Shown here in pieces: positions 1-11,887 of a stretch of DNA of 64,000 nucleotides (positions within the stretch are counted from its first letter, which is position 1; the number at the start of each line of letters is the position of its first letter). The DNA comes from Tetramitus jugosus (lineage: Eukaryota > Heterolobosea > Eutetramitea > Acrasida > Vahlkampfiidae). A program made the translations under genes and the position numbers. Location: positions 496,001-560,000 of the forward strand of contig OW569350.1 of the NCBI GenBank assembly GCA_937625935.1. Reading direction: 5' to 3'. The notes under the pieces are model-generated. The model was given only the letters and a program-made list of their open reading frames with translations, ran no database searches and had not been told where the DNA came from.

Positions 1-135
1 TTCAACCGGCTGTTTGAACTCGCACTTCAATTTCACACATGGCGGGCAAAAAATTCCAAGGTGCGCACAAAATCTTCATACTCTCTGAGCGCAAACCAAC
101 TCTCGCAAACGACACACATTACACACATACACAAT

Positions 136-3100
136 ATGTCATCATCCACATTTGAGGTATCGAATGACGATGAGAAATTGACTTATCACAAGTCTAATCT
201 CAAGTCTCACTCTAGAAAGTTCATTCGTTTCGATGAAGAATGTGACGTAGATGCTGGTGTCACCACGACGGCTACTACCACTGATGAGATCTCTTCATCC
301 ACTACCACCACGACTCCACTCTCATTCATCAATAGTCTTTCATCATCCAACAACAATGACAACACTGAAAAACAACAACAACAACAACAATTGATTCAAT
401 ATATTCAAGAGAGCATCATTGGTGACAATGAAATTTTCAAGTCTCCATTCGGTTACAGAAAAGTCACCTATTGTGACTATGTTGCCTCTGGTAGATCTCT
501 CTCATTTATTGAAGAATACATTCAGAGTCAAGTGCTTACACTGTATGCCAACACTCATACCACAACATCCATCACTGGTCATCAATCTACACTGTTTCGA
601 TATGAGAGTAGACAATTGTTGATGAATGCAATGAATGCAAGCAAGAAGGACGTGTTGATTTTCACTGGTAGTGGTGCCACATCAGCCAGCAACAAACTGG
701 TTCACTTGTTGGGATTGTTCAAGAATCAAAATATCAACAACAGTAATAGTAATAACAATAACAATAACAATAACAGTAATAACAAGAATGACAGTAATGA
801 CAGTAATGACAATGATACAGATACACCTGTTGTGTTTGTAGGTCCATTTGAACATCACTCCAATCTACTGCCCTGGAGAGAGTCCAATGCCAAGATTGTC
901 ACCATTCGTGAATCACCAGACAACAATGGACTCATTGACTTGTCTCACTTGAGATCCGAACTCGTCAAACACTCTGCCAACAGCAACAAGAGATTGATGA
1001 TTGGTGCATTCAGTGCTGCATCCAACATTACTGGTGTGTTGCAAGACACGGATACCATTACTGCTCTGTTGCACGTGTATGGTGCATATGCCGTGTGGGA
1101 CTATGCATGTGCTGCACCCTATGTCAAGATTGATATGAATGTCAATAAGCAAATCTATGGTGTGAGTACTCACAAGGATGCCATCTTTTTCTCACCTCAC
1201 AAGTTTGTGGGTGGTCCTGGTACACCTGGTGTCCTACTGGTCAAGAAGCACATGTTTCTCAATGTCAATCATCCGACTCAACCAGGTGGTGACACTGTGT
1301 TCTTTGTCACAGAGCAGGATCATCGATATTTGAAGAAGCCTCACGAGAGAGAAGAAGGTGGTACGCCTGATGTGGTAGGTGCTGTCAGAGCAGGTCTCTG
1401 TTTCCAACTCAAGAGTGCAGTCGGTGAAGAAACGATTGAATCATTGGAGAACGAGTTGTACAAGCGTGCATTTGATTCGTTTTCTCAGAATCAGAATATC
1501 ATCTTGTTGGGTCATGATCATGATGCTGCTGCTGCTGCTGCTGTTTCTCAAGCGACTGATGCTTCTCTCAAGCGATTGCCCATCTTTAGTTTCTTGGTCA
1601 AGCTGAGCGATCATTACTTGTTGCACTACAATTTTGTCAGTACGTTGCTCAATGACTTGTTTGGTGTGCAGTCCAGAGGTGGTTGTGCATGTGCTGGTCC
1701 CTACTCTCTCAAACTGCTCGGTATTCCCTATGACATGGCAAAAAAGATTGAAGATGCACTGTTGAAGGATGATGATCACGAGTTTTTGAGACCTGGGTTC
1801 ACCCGTATCAACTTTAACTACTTTTTCAACAAGGAAACAACAGACTATGTGATTGAAGCTGTCAACTGGGTTGCCACTCATGGATACAAGTTGATGCCAT
1901 ACTATACATTCTATCCTGATACTGGTGAATGGAAGCACAACTTGAACAGAAAGACTGCAAACAATAGAAGATGGATCCACAATGTTGATTACTCGAACGG
2001 TAGTATGCAATACAGAATTCAAGTCAATCAAAGAATTCCAATTGCAAAGTACAAGAAGGAGTATGAAAAGTACATGAAGGATGCCAATGACATTTTGGAT
2101 GCTGCACTGGACGAGTTTGAAGCCAATTCAAAGTTCAGACACCACGAAAGCAAGAGCTCTAGAGAAGACACACCATACAGAGGAGGTGGTTATCAAGTGC
2201 CTGATCAAAAGGGACTGTTGAGCAATCATTATGAAGTGGATCAATTGAGATGGTTCGTCTATCCTAGTGAAGTGATTCACTATTTGAGAGAGGGACACGT
2301 GCTCAAGAATGATCAAATATTTGATAAGCCATGTCCATGGTTGGTTGTCCAATCATCCTCGCATGCTATTGCTTCCACATCATCCAGTCACACCAACAAG
2401 CAACAATTGTCCAATATTGAAACATTGCAAGTTGCAGAGGAACAAATCTCCTCTTCAACTGACATTTACAAGCAAGAAGCATCAAGCACTGCTCAATCAT
2501 CAGATGAGACAACAACTCTGATGAATGGTGATGACGAAGGAGATGCTCTGTTGGGTATTGGTGCTGCTCTCCATGACTCTGAAGACGAAGACGAAGAGCA
2601 AAAGGAGGCAAGAAGACGTGCTAGCATGTGGCCAAAGATTCCAATCAAGAAAATTATGGCACCAGTCAAGAGAGCAGTCATGGAGTTTGGTATGATCAAG
2701 GACGGTGATCGATTGTTGCTTGGTCTCTCTGGTGGCAAGGACTCATTGACACTGTTGCACGTGCTTCACTCTCTGCAAACCAGTAGCAGACTTCCATTCA
2801 ACTTCGAGTTTGGTGCCTGTACAGTTGATCCACAGACTGATGCCTACGATCCAACTCCTCTCATCAACTATTGTAAGCAATTGGGTGTTCCATACTATTT
2901 TGAGAGTCAAAACATTATTGAAACAGCAATGACATGCCAAGCTTCCAGTATCTGCTCATGGTGCAGTCGTATGAAGAGAGGTATCCTGTACAATGTCGCT
3001 AGAAGACATGGATACAATGTGCTCGTACTAGGACAGCACTTGGATGATTGTGCAGAGAGTTTCATCATGTCCATCCTTCACAATGGATATTTGAGAACCA

Positions 3101-3717
3101 TGAAGGCTCACTACACGATTGATGAAGGTGATTTGCGTGTCATTAGACCATTGACCTATGTCAGAGAGAAGGAACTCAAAATGTTTGCACGTGAGCATCT
3201 CTTGCCAGTGATCAATGAGAATTGTCCTGCATGCTTTGAGATGCCAAAGGAGAGAGCACGTGTCAAGACACTTCTCAGCAACCAGGAGCATCTGTTCCCT
3301 GATCTTTATCACAGCTTGGAAACAGCCATGAGACCTCTGATGGACAACACATTGGACAAGATTGTGGGAGCTGATCACAAAAAGTACAAGAGTAATACGA
3401 AGAACAAGTGGCCCGTCCAAAACACTTCCAACGGTGGTGATGGTAACAACACCAATGACGGCACACCAGGTCCGAGTGTCACCAGCAACAACGTTAGAGG
3501 TAGAAAATCAGTTTCAAAGAAGAGAACCAGATGGGCAAACATTTCCTCTGTATCATCAGATCAACAAGCACAACAACAGCAAGAAAACGCTGGCAACACT
3601 GCAACAACAACAACAGATGCCAACGCGAATGACTTGTTGGCCAACATTGACACGGGTGCTCTGGAGAGAGAATTGGAGAGAAGAAGAGCATTGCAACAAC
3701 AAACTCAACAACAGTAA
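136..3717 (+). CDS. cysteine desulfurase / TtcA-like tRNA thiolase fusion protein
   Basis: The predicted protein has 1193 aa and starts at the first in-frame ATG (136), after an A/C-rich leader. Residues ~108-570 are a class V PLP-dependent aminotransferase of the cysteine desulfurase/selenocysteine lyase type. They show SGATSASNK near the cofactor, SPHKFVGG carrying the presumed PLP lysine (~355), and the loop RGGCACAGPY with the candidate persulfide cysteine (~516). An acidic, Ser-rich linker follows. From ~850 there is an N-type ATP pyrophosphatase domain like tRNA 2-thiocytidine synthetase TtcA: PP-loop SGGKDS (~864), CSWC (~938) and a later NCPACFE. TtcA thiolates tRNA cytidine 32 using an Fe-S cluster and sulfur from a desulfurase. 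The fusion therefore suggests that sulfur is generated and used on one polypeptide (inference). The C-terminus is a Gln/Asn-rich low-complexity tail. No mitochondrial presequence is evident. Confidence 0.85.
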   Translation: MSSSTFEVSNDDEKLTYHKSNLKSHSRKFIRFDEECDVDAGVTTTATTTDEISSSTTTTTPLSFINSLSSSNNNDNTEKQQQQQQLIQYIQESIIGDNEIFKSPFGYRKVTYCDYVASGRSLSFIEEYIQSQVLTLYANTHTTTSITGHQSTLFRYESRQLLMNAMNASKKDVLIFTGSGATSASNKLVHLLGLFKNQNINNSNSNNNNNNNNSNNKNDSNDSNDNDTDTPVVFVGPFEHHSNLLPWRESNAKIVTIRESPDNNGLIDLSHLRSELVKHSANSNKRLMIGAFSAASNITGVLQDTDTITALLHVYGAYAVWDYACAAPYVKIDMNVNKQIYGVSTHKDAIFFSPHKFVGGPGTPGVLLVKKHMFLNVNHPTQPGGDTVFFVTEQDHRYLKKPHEREEGGTPDVVGAVRAGLCFQLKSAVGEETIESLENELYKRAFDSFSQNQNIILLGHDHDAAAAAAVSQATDASLKRLPIFSFLVKLSDHYLLHYNFVSTLLNDLFGVQSRGGCACAGPYSLKLLGIPYDMAKKIEDALLKDDDHEFLRPGFTRINFNYFFNKETTDYVIEAVNWVATHGYKLMPYYTFYPDTGEWKHNLNRKTANNRRWIHNVDYSNGSMQYRIQVNQRIPIAKYKKEYEKYMKDANDILDAALDEFEANSKFRHHESKSSREDTPYRGGGYQVPDQKGLLSNHYEVDQLRWFVYPSEVIHYLREGHVLKNDQIFDKPCPWLVVQSSSHAIASTSSSHTNKQQLSNIETLQVAEEQISSSTDIYKQEASSTAQSSDETTTLMNGDDEGDALLGIGAALHDSEDEDEEQKEARRRASMWPKIPIKKIMAPVKRAVMEFGMIKDGDRLLLGLSGGKDSLTLLHVLHSLQTSSRLPFNFEFGACTVDPQTDAYDPTPLINYCKQLGVPYYFESQNIIETAMTCQASSICSWCSRMKRGILYNVARRHGYNVLVLGQHLDDCAESFIMSILHNGYLRTMKAHYTIDEGDLRVIRPLTYVREKELKMFAREHLLPVINENCPACFEMPKERARVKTLLSNQEHLFPDLYHSLETAMRPLMDNTLDKIVGADHKKYKSNTKNKWPVQNTSNGGDGNNTNDGTPGPSVTSNNVRGRKSVSKKRTRWANISSVSSDQQAQQQQENAGNTATTTTDANANDLLANIDTGALERELERRRALQQQTQQQ

Positions 3718-3936
3718 ACTGATACATTCTGAATGTACAGACTTGACTTGCTGAGCGATCCCCCTTGTATATCGAGTATTCCATAATGAGACATCCCGTG
3801 AACCACAATCCGTCGGCTTCCATTTCACACTTGTTTTTCCGCCACTCTCCAATCAAAATCTCTCTCGTGTTGCTCAAAACAAACAAACAGAACAACAACA
3901 ACAAAAACAACAATACAACAACAACAACAATCAACC

Positions 3937-5094
3937 ATGTCAACCACTTCTGCCACTGTCACTCATGTTGTCAATCTCAACTATGAAGACCTCATCAATC
4001 AATCAGCCGTTGATTTGAGTGAGTCCATTGAGAAGGCATTTGGTCCAGATGGTCTCGGTATTCTCACCGTTTCAAACGTTCCTCAATTCTCTGAACTGAG
4101 AGCTGCATTGTTGCCATTGGCCCATCAATTTGCCACTCTACCCAAAGATGTTCAATCATTGTATGAACACTCTGAGAGCAATTATTCATTTGGATGGTCA
4201 CACGGAAAGGAAATGTTCAATGGGAAACGTGATGTTGCAAAGGGTAGTTTCTATGCCAATCCACAGTATGATGTTCCAACGACTGATGCCTCTCTCATTC
4301 AACAATATCCATTCTATTGTTGTGAGAATATTTGGCCAGAGGAGCACGTGCCTCAATTGTCTACTGCATTCAAGCAGTTGGGTCAATTGATTGTCTCTGT
4401 TGGATTGTTGGTTGCCAAGCAGTGTGATCTCTATGTGGAAAAGTTGTACAATCATGACAATCATGACAATCATGTTGATGACAATAGTAACAGCAGTCGT
4501 CAAGAGAGATATGAACGTGGCAAGTTGCACAAGACCATTTCTCAGAGCAAGTGTGCCAAGGGTAGACTACTCTACTATTTCCCTATTGAAAAGGATGCCA
4601 CTGATGATGATAACAACCATAACAACAATAACAATAACAACAACAATAACAATAGTAGTGAAGACAATTGGTGTGGATGGCACTTGGATCACGGTAGTCT
4701 CACTGGTCTCACCAGTGCTCAATTCATGGACGGAACATCTGGTCAACCCATTCAAATGACCGATCCAAACGCTGGTCTCTTTATCAGAAATCGTCACGGT
4801 GATTTGGTGAAGGCAGTGTGGTCACCTGATCAAATTGCATTCCAAATCGGAGAGTCTGCTCAGATTCACTCTGGTGGAAAGTTGGTCGCAACGCCTCACT
4901 GTGTGCGCGGTACGACTCAACCCAATGTCGGCAGAGCCACATTGGCAGTGTTTATGCAACCTCAGTGGGATGTGACCATGGACACACCAGTTGATGTACC
5001 AATCAAGGATGCCGGTATTGCTGCATTGGAGAGTGGAATGGACTTTAATGCATTCACTCAGAAAAAGTTGCAAGAGTACTATGGTGGCATGTAA
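3937..5094 (+). CDS. 2-oxoglutarate/Fe(II)-dependent dioxygenase family protein
   Basis: This 385-aa protein belongs to the isopenicillin-N-synthase-like branch of 2OG/Fe(II) oxygenases. The N-terminal part (LGILTVSNVP, then FATLPKDVQ) matches the DIOX_N region. The double-stranded beta-helix core carries the iron motif WHLDHGSLTGL (HxD) and the distal HCVRGT, where the His completes the metal triad and the Arg would bind 2-oxoglutarate. A poly-Asn insert interrupts the core just before WCGWHLDHG. The substrate cannot be told from sequence; plant and fungal relatives hydroxylate small molecules. The start is the first ATG after a CAACAA-rich leader. The gene lies 219 bp after the preceding stop, on the same strand. 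There is no signal peptide. Confidence 0.8.
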   Translation: MSTTSATVTHVVNLNYEDLINQSAVDLSESIEKAFGPDGLGILTVSNVPQFSELRAALLPLAHQFATLPKDVQSLYEHSESNYSFGWSHGKEMFNGKRDVAKGSFYANPQYDVPTTDASLIQQYPFYCCENIWPEEHVPQLSTAFKQLGQLIVSVGLLVAKQCDLYVEKLYNHDNHDNHVDDNSNSSRQERYERGKLHKTISQSKCAKGRLLYYFPIEKDATDDDNNHNNNNNNNNNNNSSEDNWCGWHLDHGSLTGLTSAQFMDGTSGQPIQMTDPNAGLFIRNRHGDLVKAVWSPDQIAFQIGESAQIHSGGKLVATPHCVRGTTQPNVGRATLAVFMQPQWDVTMDTPVDVPIKDAGIAALESGMDFNAFTQKKLQEYYGGM

Positions 5095-5510
5095 TTTATG
5101 TTCACTACAACAACAACAACAACAACCAAGATTGCTGCAACAATAAACAATGTGTTATAGGTTGTCGACGATTCGTTCTGCCTCGGGACATCTGTTCGGA
5201 GGATCCTCTCCCGATGCATCGATGATCTTTGTATCTTTATGTGAGCTCTTGAAGGAATATTGTAAGCAAACTTTCGTTCGATGCTATTCTTAATGTTTGA
5301 CTCCTGTGCCATGACGCCGATCGCGCAAAATTCAAAAGCAAGCAATTCAAACAAATCAAAAATTCAAACACAAAAGAAGCGAAACGAGAGTGTGAAGAAG
5401 ATCAATCGATTGATACAACTTGTGCATCCATACACCCACACACAATAGTATACATCATATTGTTATTGATCCATCAATCTTGCAGCAACCACTCTATACA
5501 AAAAAACAAC
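5095..5510. other. intergenic region with CAA repeat and 5' leader of the UBR1 gene
   Basis: This 416-bp gap holds a (CAA)n run immediately after the oxygenase stop and an ACACAC/CAAAC-rich stretch that is probably the 5' leader of the next gene. Open frames on the minus strand reflect the CAA repeat only. I see no RNA gene. Confidence 0.5.
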
Positions 5511-5556
5511 ATGGAAGACATGTCAAGTGCATCTCATCAGCACCACCATCACTTTC

Positions 5557-5588
<32 letters not shown>

Positions 5589-8500
5589 AATAATGAAAAC
5601 AACAGTAGAATACCACTGATCAACAATCCTCAACTATTCTCTCTGTTTGAACAAGTGATTCAAAAGGGTGCGAATCCCAGTTCCTTTCAAATCATTATGG
5701 ACTTGGATCAATTTCAAGATCCCAATCACCAGATTCTATGTCAGTTTGTTCAATACTTGTTCAGCACACGTATCATTCCTCACTTGCAACCACCTACCAT
5801 ATCCAACAACAACACTTCTTCTTCTTCTAATAATGAACCACCAAAAAAGAAGAGTAGAGAAGAAGAAAACACTAGTGGTAGTGGTAGCAGTAACAGTACT
5901 CATCACCTTCATAACCGACTCCGATCTCTCTATCAACAATTGTTGCGACTTCAAGACACTCAACAAGAACAAGAGCAACAGCAACGAACAGTCAACGATA
6001 ATCAAACACGTCTCATTCAACAATTGTTGAGCATTCAGAGACAAATTGAAGAGAGAAGAGAGAATAATGAATGGGGAGACGATGATGATGATGACGTTGA
6101 TGATGATGATGAAGAAGCAGAGGAATATGATGAAGAAGAGTTTGATGATGAAGAACATGATGAGTTTGATGGTGATGAAGAAGAATTGGATGAATCATCA
6201 TCATCATCATCATCCATCCATCACGCTCATCACTCTCATCAACCAAAGAAACACGTGGATACACTATTGTCTGCCACTGCTGTCAATCAATGGTTCCCTC
6301 TCATTATCTCCAAGGGTCAAATGGATCAATATGCACTGTACAGTCAACTGTTGAGAGAGAGTAGAGGTGTGTGTGGTGCCACATGGAAACCAGGTCAAAT
6401 CGCATTCAAGTGTCGAACATGTGAAAAGGATCCCACGTGCGCCATTTGTCAATCCTGTTTTTTGAATGGTGATCACGAAGGTCACAACTATAGTCTGATC
6501 AAAACATCGAGTGGCATGTGCGATTGTGGTGATCCGGATTCGTGGGATGTTCATGGCTTTTGCAGGAATCACAAGGGACCGGAGCAGGACCCAACAGAGC
6601 ACTTGCCTCGAGACTATCATCACATTGTTCAATCCTTGTTCACTGGTGTTGTTCGATCATTGTATCACTGGACTGTCTTGTTGCCCAAAATGTGGCCCAT
6701 GAACAGCAAGAGCTACAAGAAGGCCTATCAACAAGCACTGATTCTCCAGTTTCAAACCATTGCCGAGTGCAGTAAGCAATCACCTGCTGTCAAGCGTTAC
6801 TTGTTGTATGCACTGATGGAGAAGGACATTGACAATCGAACACTGTTGGATCTCATTCTCGAACGATACAGTCAGTTGCCACTCTCGGTTGGTCACCACT
6901 TTTATCAACTGTTCTCTGCGTGTATAGCCGACATTGAATTCAAAAAATTCTTTGCCATCGAGTTCACAAAGCATTACAAGAGCACAGTCATGAACTATTA
7001 CTTGGTGAAGAATAGGAGTGACAAATCGCATTTGGCATCCATTACGGTTCAACTGTTCACTGTGCCTCCGATTGCTGATATGCTCGTCAGGGATCACGGA
7101 CTGTTGGACATTCTCATGGACTGCTTGTCCACGATTTGCGACATGCTGCTCATCAAGGACCCTTATCGAGACAGGAAGATGATCAATGTCAATCACCGCA
7201 AATTCCAAAAGCAAGCCACGTGGCACTTTTTCTATGATTTGGGCTATGTGCTCATGCACAATTCCATCTCTAATCAACTGTTGTTCACTCCCAAGAATCT
7301 CTCTGTGCTGCTAAAGTTCCTCTCCTGTTATGAGTATTGTGTCGAAGTGAGAAGAATTGATTCGGATGATGACTCGTGGCAAAACTCGGTCAACTTTGAG
7401 TACAGAATGATGCCCAAGCTGTTCCGATACATTACCAACGGACTCAACAGTCTCAAGAATGAACTGTCAGATGCACAGATGCAATCACAGATATCGGGCA
7501 CCATTACACTGGTCATGAGCTTCTTGAAAGAGTTCTTCCTGGTTGACTCTGTTCAATTCAAGTCCAGTAGCAACCCTCGAGTCAAGCAGCCAATTGTTGA
7601 TTTTAAGACGGTGGACGGTCCAATATCCTTCCACATTCCACTTCACAAGATTTTGTCATGCATCTTGGTGCCCATTGTTCAGAATTGGAACTTTGATCTG
7701 TTGTCTCTGTTCTCACTCAATCAATTGAGTGATCCTGTAGCACTGCAGCTCATGGATCACCCGCTCCGTACCTGTGCAACCATTGCTATGGTGCGAAACA
7801 GACTGTGGCCACGTAACAATATGCACATTGCAGAACAAACTTATTATTACGATAGGGCAGGATGGGCAGACTATGCTCTGTGCCAGGACCTGTTTTTGGA
7901 GCAAGTGTGTGCCTGCTTGGTCGACACGGAGACATTCTTTACGACAACACTGGATCGATACATGCACAAGCAAATGTTTTTGTTGCGCGTACCAAACGAC
8001 ATGGAGAAGGACGTTGAACAGTTGATGAATGTCATGGAATTGGACTATATGCACTTTGTGTTGACTATGTGGTCCGATCGAAGCATGAGTGGACTGTCTC
8101 AGGAGGAAGCATGCCGCAAGTTTATTCTTCACACCCTGTTCAAATCTCAAGTCGCATTCTCAACGTTGCAAGAGAGTGTTCCAAAGCACTTTAGAGTGGG
8201 AATCGATCTGGAGAGTATTGTGAATGATGTTGCTGACTATCATTCACCTCAGCAGGCTCATGACCAGGGCTACTTTACTGTCAAGAAGCAGTTCTGGAGC
8301 GAGTTGGATCCTTATTTCATCAGTTACTCACCGCGCCAGTTGAGCAAAATTGAAGAAAACTATCGAAAGTTGTTCCACAAGGACTTGATCAACAGTCTGC
8401 CTGCACCGGTGAAGCCATTCCCTAGTATGGCCAGGCTCGCAGGTCTCGTTCACTCATCTGCCTTCCACAGACTACTCTTTACGACTCTGTATCGAACTGT

Positions 8501-11345
8501 CACCAATGAAAACACTGCAGAAAGCTTAACCATTGCTGCTCTCCACAGTATCATTCTAATCATGGAAACGATAGACTATGATCTGTTGGACACGAGTCAT
8601 CAGGAAGCACTATTGACTGAGACACCAATTGTTGCTGATCTCTATGATATTGTGTTCCCTAGTGATACCAATCTGTTGACCAACATATTGCAACAGTTCC
8701 ATATCGTTTCTGATGAAACACCGAGAAGCATGCTGTCCTTGCTGTTGAACATGTCGGACAGAAAGGGTGCTAGCAAAGAAATTGAACGATTGGTGAACCG
8801 TGCACTCAAAACGCTGTGCAACTATGATGAGAGATGCAAGTCTGTGATCGATCAACACAATTCTACTGTCGGTCGAGACACATCAGACAAGGAACGTGAG
8901 AAGAAGAAGAAGAGGGCTCAAGCAAGACAAAAGAAGATTATGCAAGCATTCGAGAAGAAGCATAGCACGATCGATGAGAGCATATTTGGTGGTTCAACCT
9001 CACCAAGTGATGACGATGTACAACAGAGTGAGAGTGATAAGAAGTGTGCATTCTGTCATGAGACGATCTCTCCCTCCGGTTTCCGTCACTTTGCCATGAT
9101 CAGTCACATTTGTCTCTCCAATACAGTCTCCCTCGTAGAAGCTCAGAATTTGCATGATGAAGCTGTAGCAGCAGCACAGCAGACATCATCGTCCAGCACA
9201 GATGCACCATTGACACCATCAAGACACAACGTGTCCTCTGCCGACTATCAACAACTAAAGTTGGATGATGATACGCAGTGGTGGCATCAAGACAGTCCTT
9301 ACATTGGAAAGTACAATGAATTGTTCAGTGATATCAAGAAGAGCGCAGGTGTCAAGATGAATTGCTGTTCTCACGTTTGTCACTTTGACTGCTTTGATAG
9401 CTACTTCAAATCGCTCATCTCCTCCAATCGTCAATACAAGGGAGATCGCATTGTTCACTTGGGTAAGAAGGAATTCCTGTGTCCTGTGTGTGGCAGATTG
9501 GCCAATGAACTCTGTCCAATCACCAACCACTCTTCATCTACAACGACGAGTAGCTCGAGTGACAAGAGTAATCATCAGCACACCGTGATGAATGTTGCAG
9601 CACTGTATCAAGAACAAGAACCCAACTTGGGTTTCAACTGGAACAAGACTTCACAGTCGATTGCTGATACCATCCAATCGCATCAACTATTGAATACACC
9701 TGGCTATGATCTGGATGCGAATACCACGAGTAACGAATCGTCCTCTGACTTCTCACTCAAGACAACTCTCAAGAACTTCTTTTCCCATGTGTCCTCGCTC
9801 AAGTTTGGCATCCATCACACACAGATCGATACTCATAGCAGACACATGGACCCATCAATCCTCTCCAACTCGATTGCCTACACAATTGCCGCGCAAGAAA
9901 TATCACAGAGAACAATTGATCCAATGGACCCCAAACTTCTCACTTCGCTCAAATTGAACGAACAAGAACAAATATTGACTCTGTTGGAAGCCACAAGAGC
10001 ATATCACTTGATGAATGATGACACGAGAAAAGCATCTGAAGAGTTGCTTCAAGCAGTGTACAGTTGTCTGTTTGTTGAAGGATCCATTCCGTTGGTGAGT
10101 CACGAGGCCGAACAGCCATCGGACCCAGACTCTGACAATACGGCATCGGTCTCCATTGTACGAAACATTAGAAACATTATTGCTTCCATGAGCTCATCTC
10201 AGAGAACTCAGCAGAAACCAGAGGAGTCCATGATTCCACCGCTCATGTCATGCGACTTATTCACTCTCTTTGTCAAATTGATCATTTTGAAGCCTGATTT
10301 GATACAATGGTCTCAATTCAACGAATTGGTGCAACTGTTCTACTTGGCTCATATCGTTCAATCACTCATTGTGATTGGTTATCGATACAAATCGTTATCA
10401 CAATCATCAAATGGCAGCAATAGTGATGATACAAGTGTTGCATCTGCCATGCAACTCATACTGAAGAATTTGTCTAGCAGTCGACACTTGACACAACCAG
10501 ACCTGAAGCAAATCTCTCTACCAGACATGCGTCACATTGGTGTTCAATCACTCAAATCAGCATGCCTGCCATTTATGAGAAGAATGGGTCTTCTCATGTC
10601 CATTCTGTTCAAGGTTCCTGTGCCAACCGTGGATTCCGATTATGATATTGACTTGCTGAATGAACAGGAGAAGATTGTTTATGAATTTGACAAAATGCGA
10701 AAGTACATGTGCTTGCCAGACACACTCACCATTCTGGATCAATTGTCTCATGTGGACAGTGAATGCTCGATGGCTGCCACCAAATGGCTCACACAACTCT
10801 CTCAATCCATACAGCAAAGTACTGTGCAACAAGATGCAAAGCTACTCAATCTCCTTGTGCCTTCCTATACGACTCGCCCTCGTCAATTCCATTTCGTCGA
10901 ACTGCCAAAGCTCTATCAGACATTGTTCCTCAAGTATCACAATGCCACATGTCCCGATTGTGACCGAAAACTACAGAGACCAGCACTGTGTCTCATTACG
11001 GGCAAATTGATCTGGTGCAGAAATTGCGAGTGTGCATACAACAGAGTTGACCATCACTTGGGCAAATGCACGTCCTGGGCACGGGAACACTTTTGTGGCG
11101 TTGGATTCAATCTGCTCATCAAGTCATCCACAGTCCTCTTGTTGCGAGAGTCCAGGAAATCAGTGTTGCCACCCTTCTATCTGGATCAACATGGTGAAGC
11201 AGATAAGGACTTAGTGAGAGGATGTGCCTTGCATCTGGATCAGGCCCGAATGAACAGCTACATCAAACACTTTGTTCTGAGCGACTGGGATCAAGACACC
11301 ATCCTGTTAGAGAATACTGATGGTATCAGAGCAAATGAGTTGTAA
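5511..11345 (+). CDS. UBR1: UBR1-type E3 ubiquitin ligase (N-recognin)
   Basis: This 1944-aa protein is of UBR1/UBR2 size. The start is ATG 5511 (MEDMSSASH); the frame stays open upstream but without an ATG. After poly-His, poly-Thr, Gln-rich and acidic tracts comes a UBR box (~285-355). It has the Cys/His ligands GVCGATW, FKCRTCEKDPTC, CQSCF, GDHEGH and CDCGDPDSW, which in known N-recognins bind basic N-terminal residues. A long helical region follows. A split RING-H2 is seen at ~1178-1330 (CAFCHE, CCSHVCHFDCFD, CPVCGR), with a low-complexity insert between its halves. The C-terminal domain carries further Cys pairs (CPDCDRK, WCRNCECAYNR) and the GKCTSWAREH region typical of UBR1. It would ubiquitinate Arg/N-degron substrates. 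The ATE1 transferase gene lies about 48 kb away in this window. The stop codon overlaps an AATAAA. Confidence 0.92.
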
Positions 11346-11432
11346 ATAAAGGATGCTTTCAAACATAAACAGAGTTCCTCATCAATTAACAAACAAAAAC
11401 GACTAGTATGCAATAAAATGAATTTAATTGAT

Positions 11433-11887
11433 TTAAGCGACCTTCTTCTTCTGGCCAATATCGAAGTGCTTGCATCTCTTCAAAGCATGTTGATGGACTT
11501 GCTTGCAGTCGTTACATTGGAGCTTGAGCACAATCTTCTTTGTGGTCTTAGCCTTCTTGTGGAAAACAGGCTTGGTTTGACCACCATAACCTTGTTGCTT
11601 TCTGTCGTAACGTCTCTTACCCTGAGCTTGGAGGGAAGCCTTACCAACCTTGTATTGAGTGACCTTGTGCTTCTTGTGGGACTTGCAGTCTCTGTGGGCA
11701 CAGTATGTGTTGATTTGCTTTGGGAAGTTGACCTATCATTTGTGAAAAATCATAATTATGTCAATAAATTTGTTGTTGGTGGGTTGAAAGCATCAAATGG
11801 GAGTTTTTATTGTGCCAAGTCTACAACAATTGTTGTTTTAGCATAATATTTTTCTTCCCGACGCACATATCATTATTAACATACCAT
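11433..11887 (-). CDS. RPL36A: 60S ribosomal protein eL42 (L44/L36A), spliced
   Basis: Read on the minus strand, exon 2 (11732-11433) encodes 99 aa beginning [11 protein letters not shown] and ending DIGQKKKVA. It contains the eL42 signatures [42 protein letters not shown] and a second Cys pair CNDC; the two Cys pairs form the zinc site. The only exon 1 I can support is the ATG itself (11887-11885), followed directly by donor GTATGT. The 152-nt intron (11884-11733) ends in ATAG. The total is 100 aa, close to the usual 104-106. An intron right after the start codon is common in ribosomal protein genes. eL42 sits near the ribosomal E site. The gene converges on UBR1 with 87 bp between the stops. 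Confidence 0.92.

Noticed and set aside
1441-2031. Long minus-strand frame under the desulfurase domain
   Set aside because: It is an antisense shadow of a well-supported gene with no domain of its own.
11733-11884. Possible snoRNA in the eL42 intron
   Set aside because: Ribosomal protein introns often host snoRNAs, but I could not find a convincing pair of C and D boxes or an H/ACA tail here.
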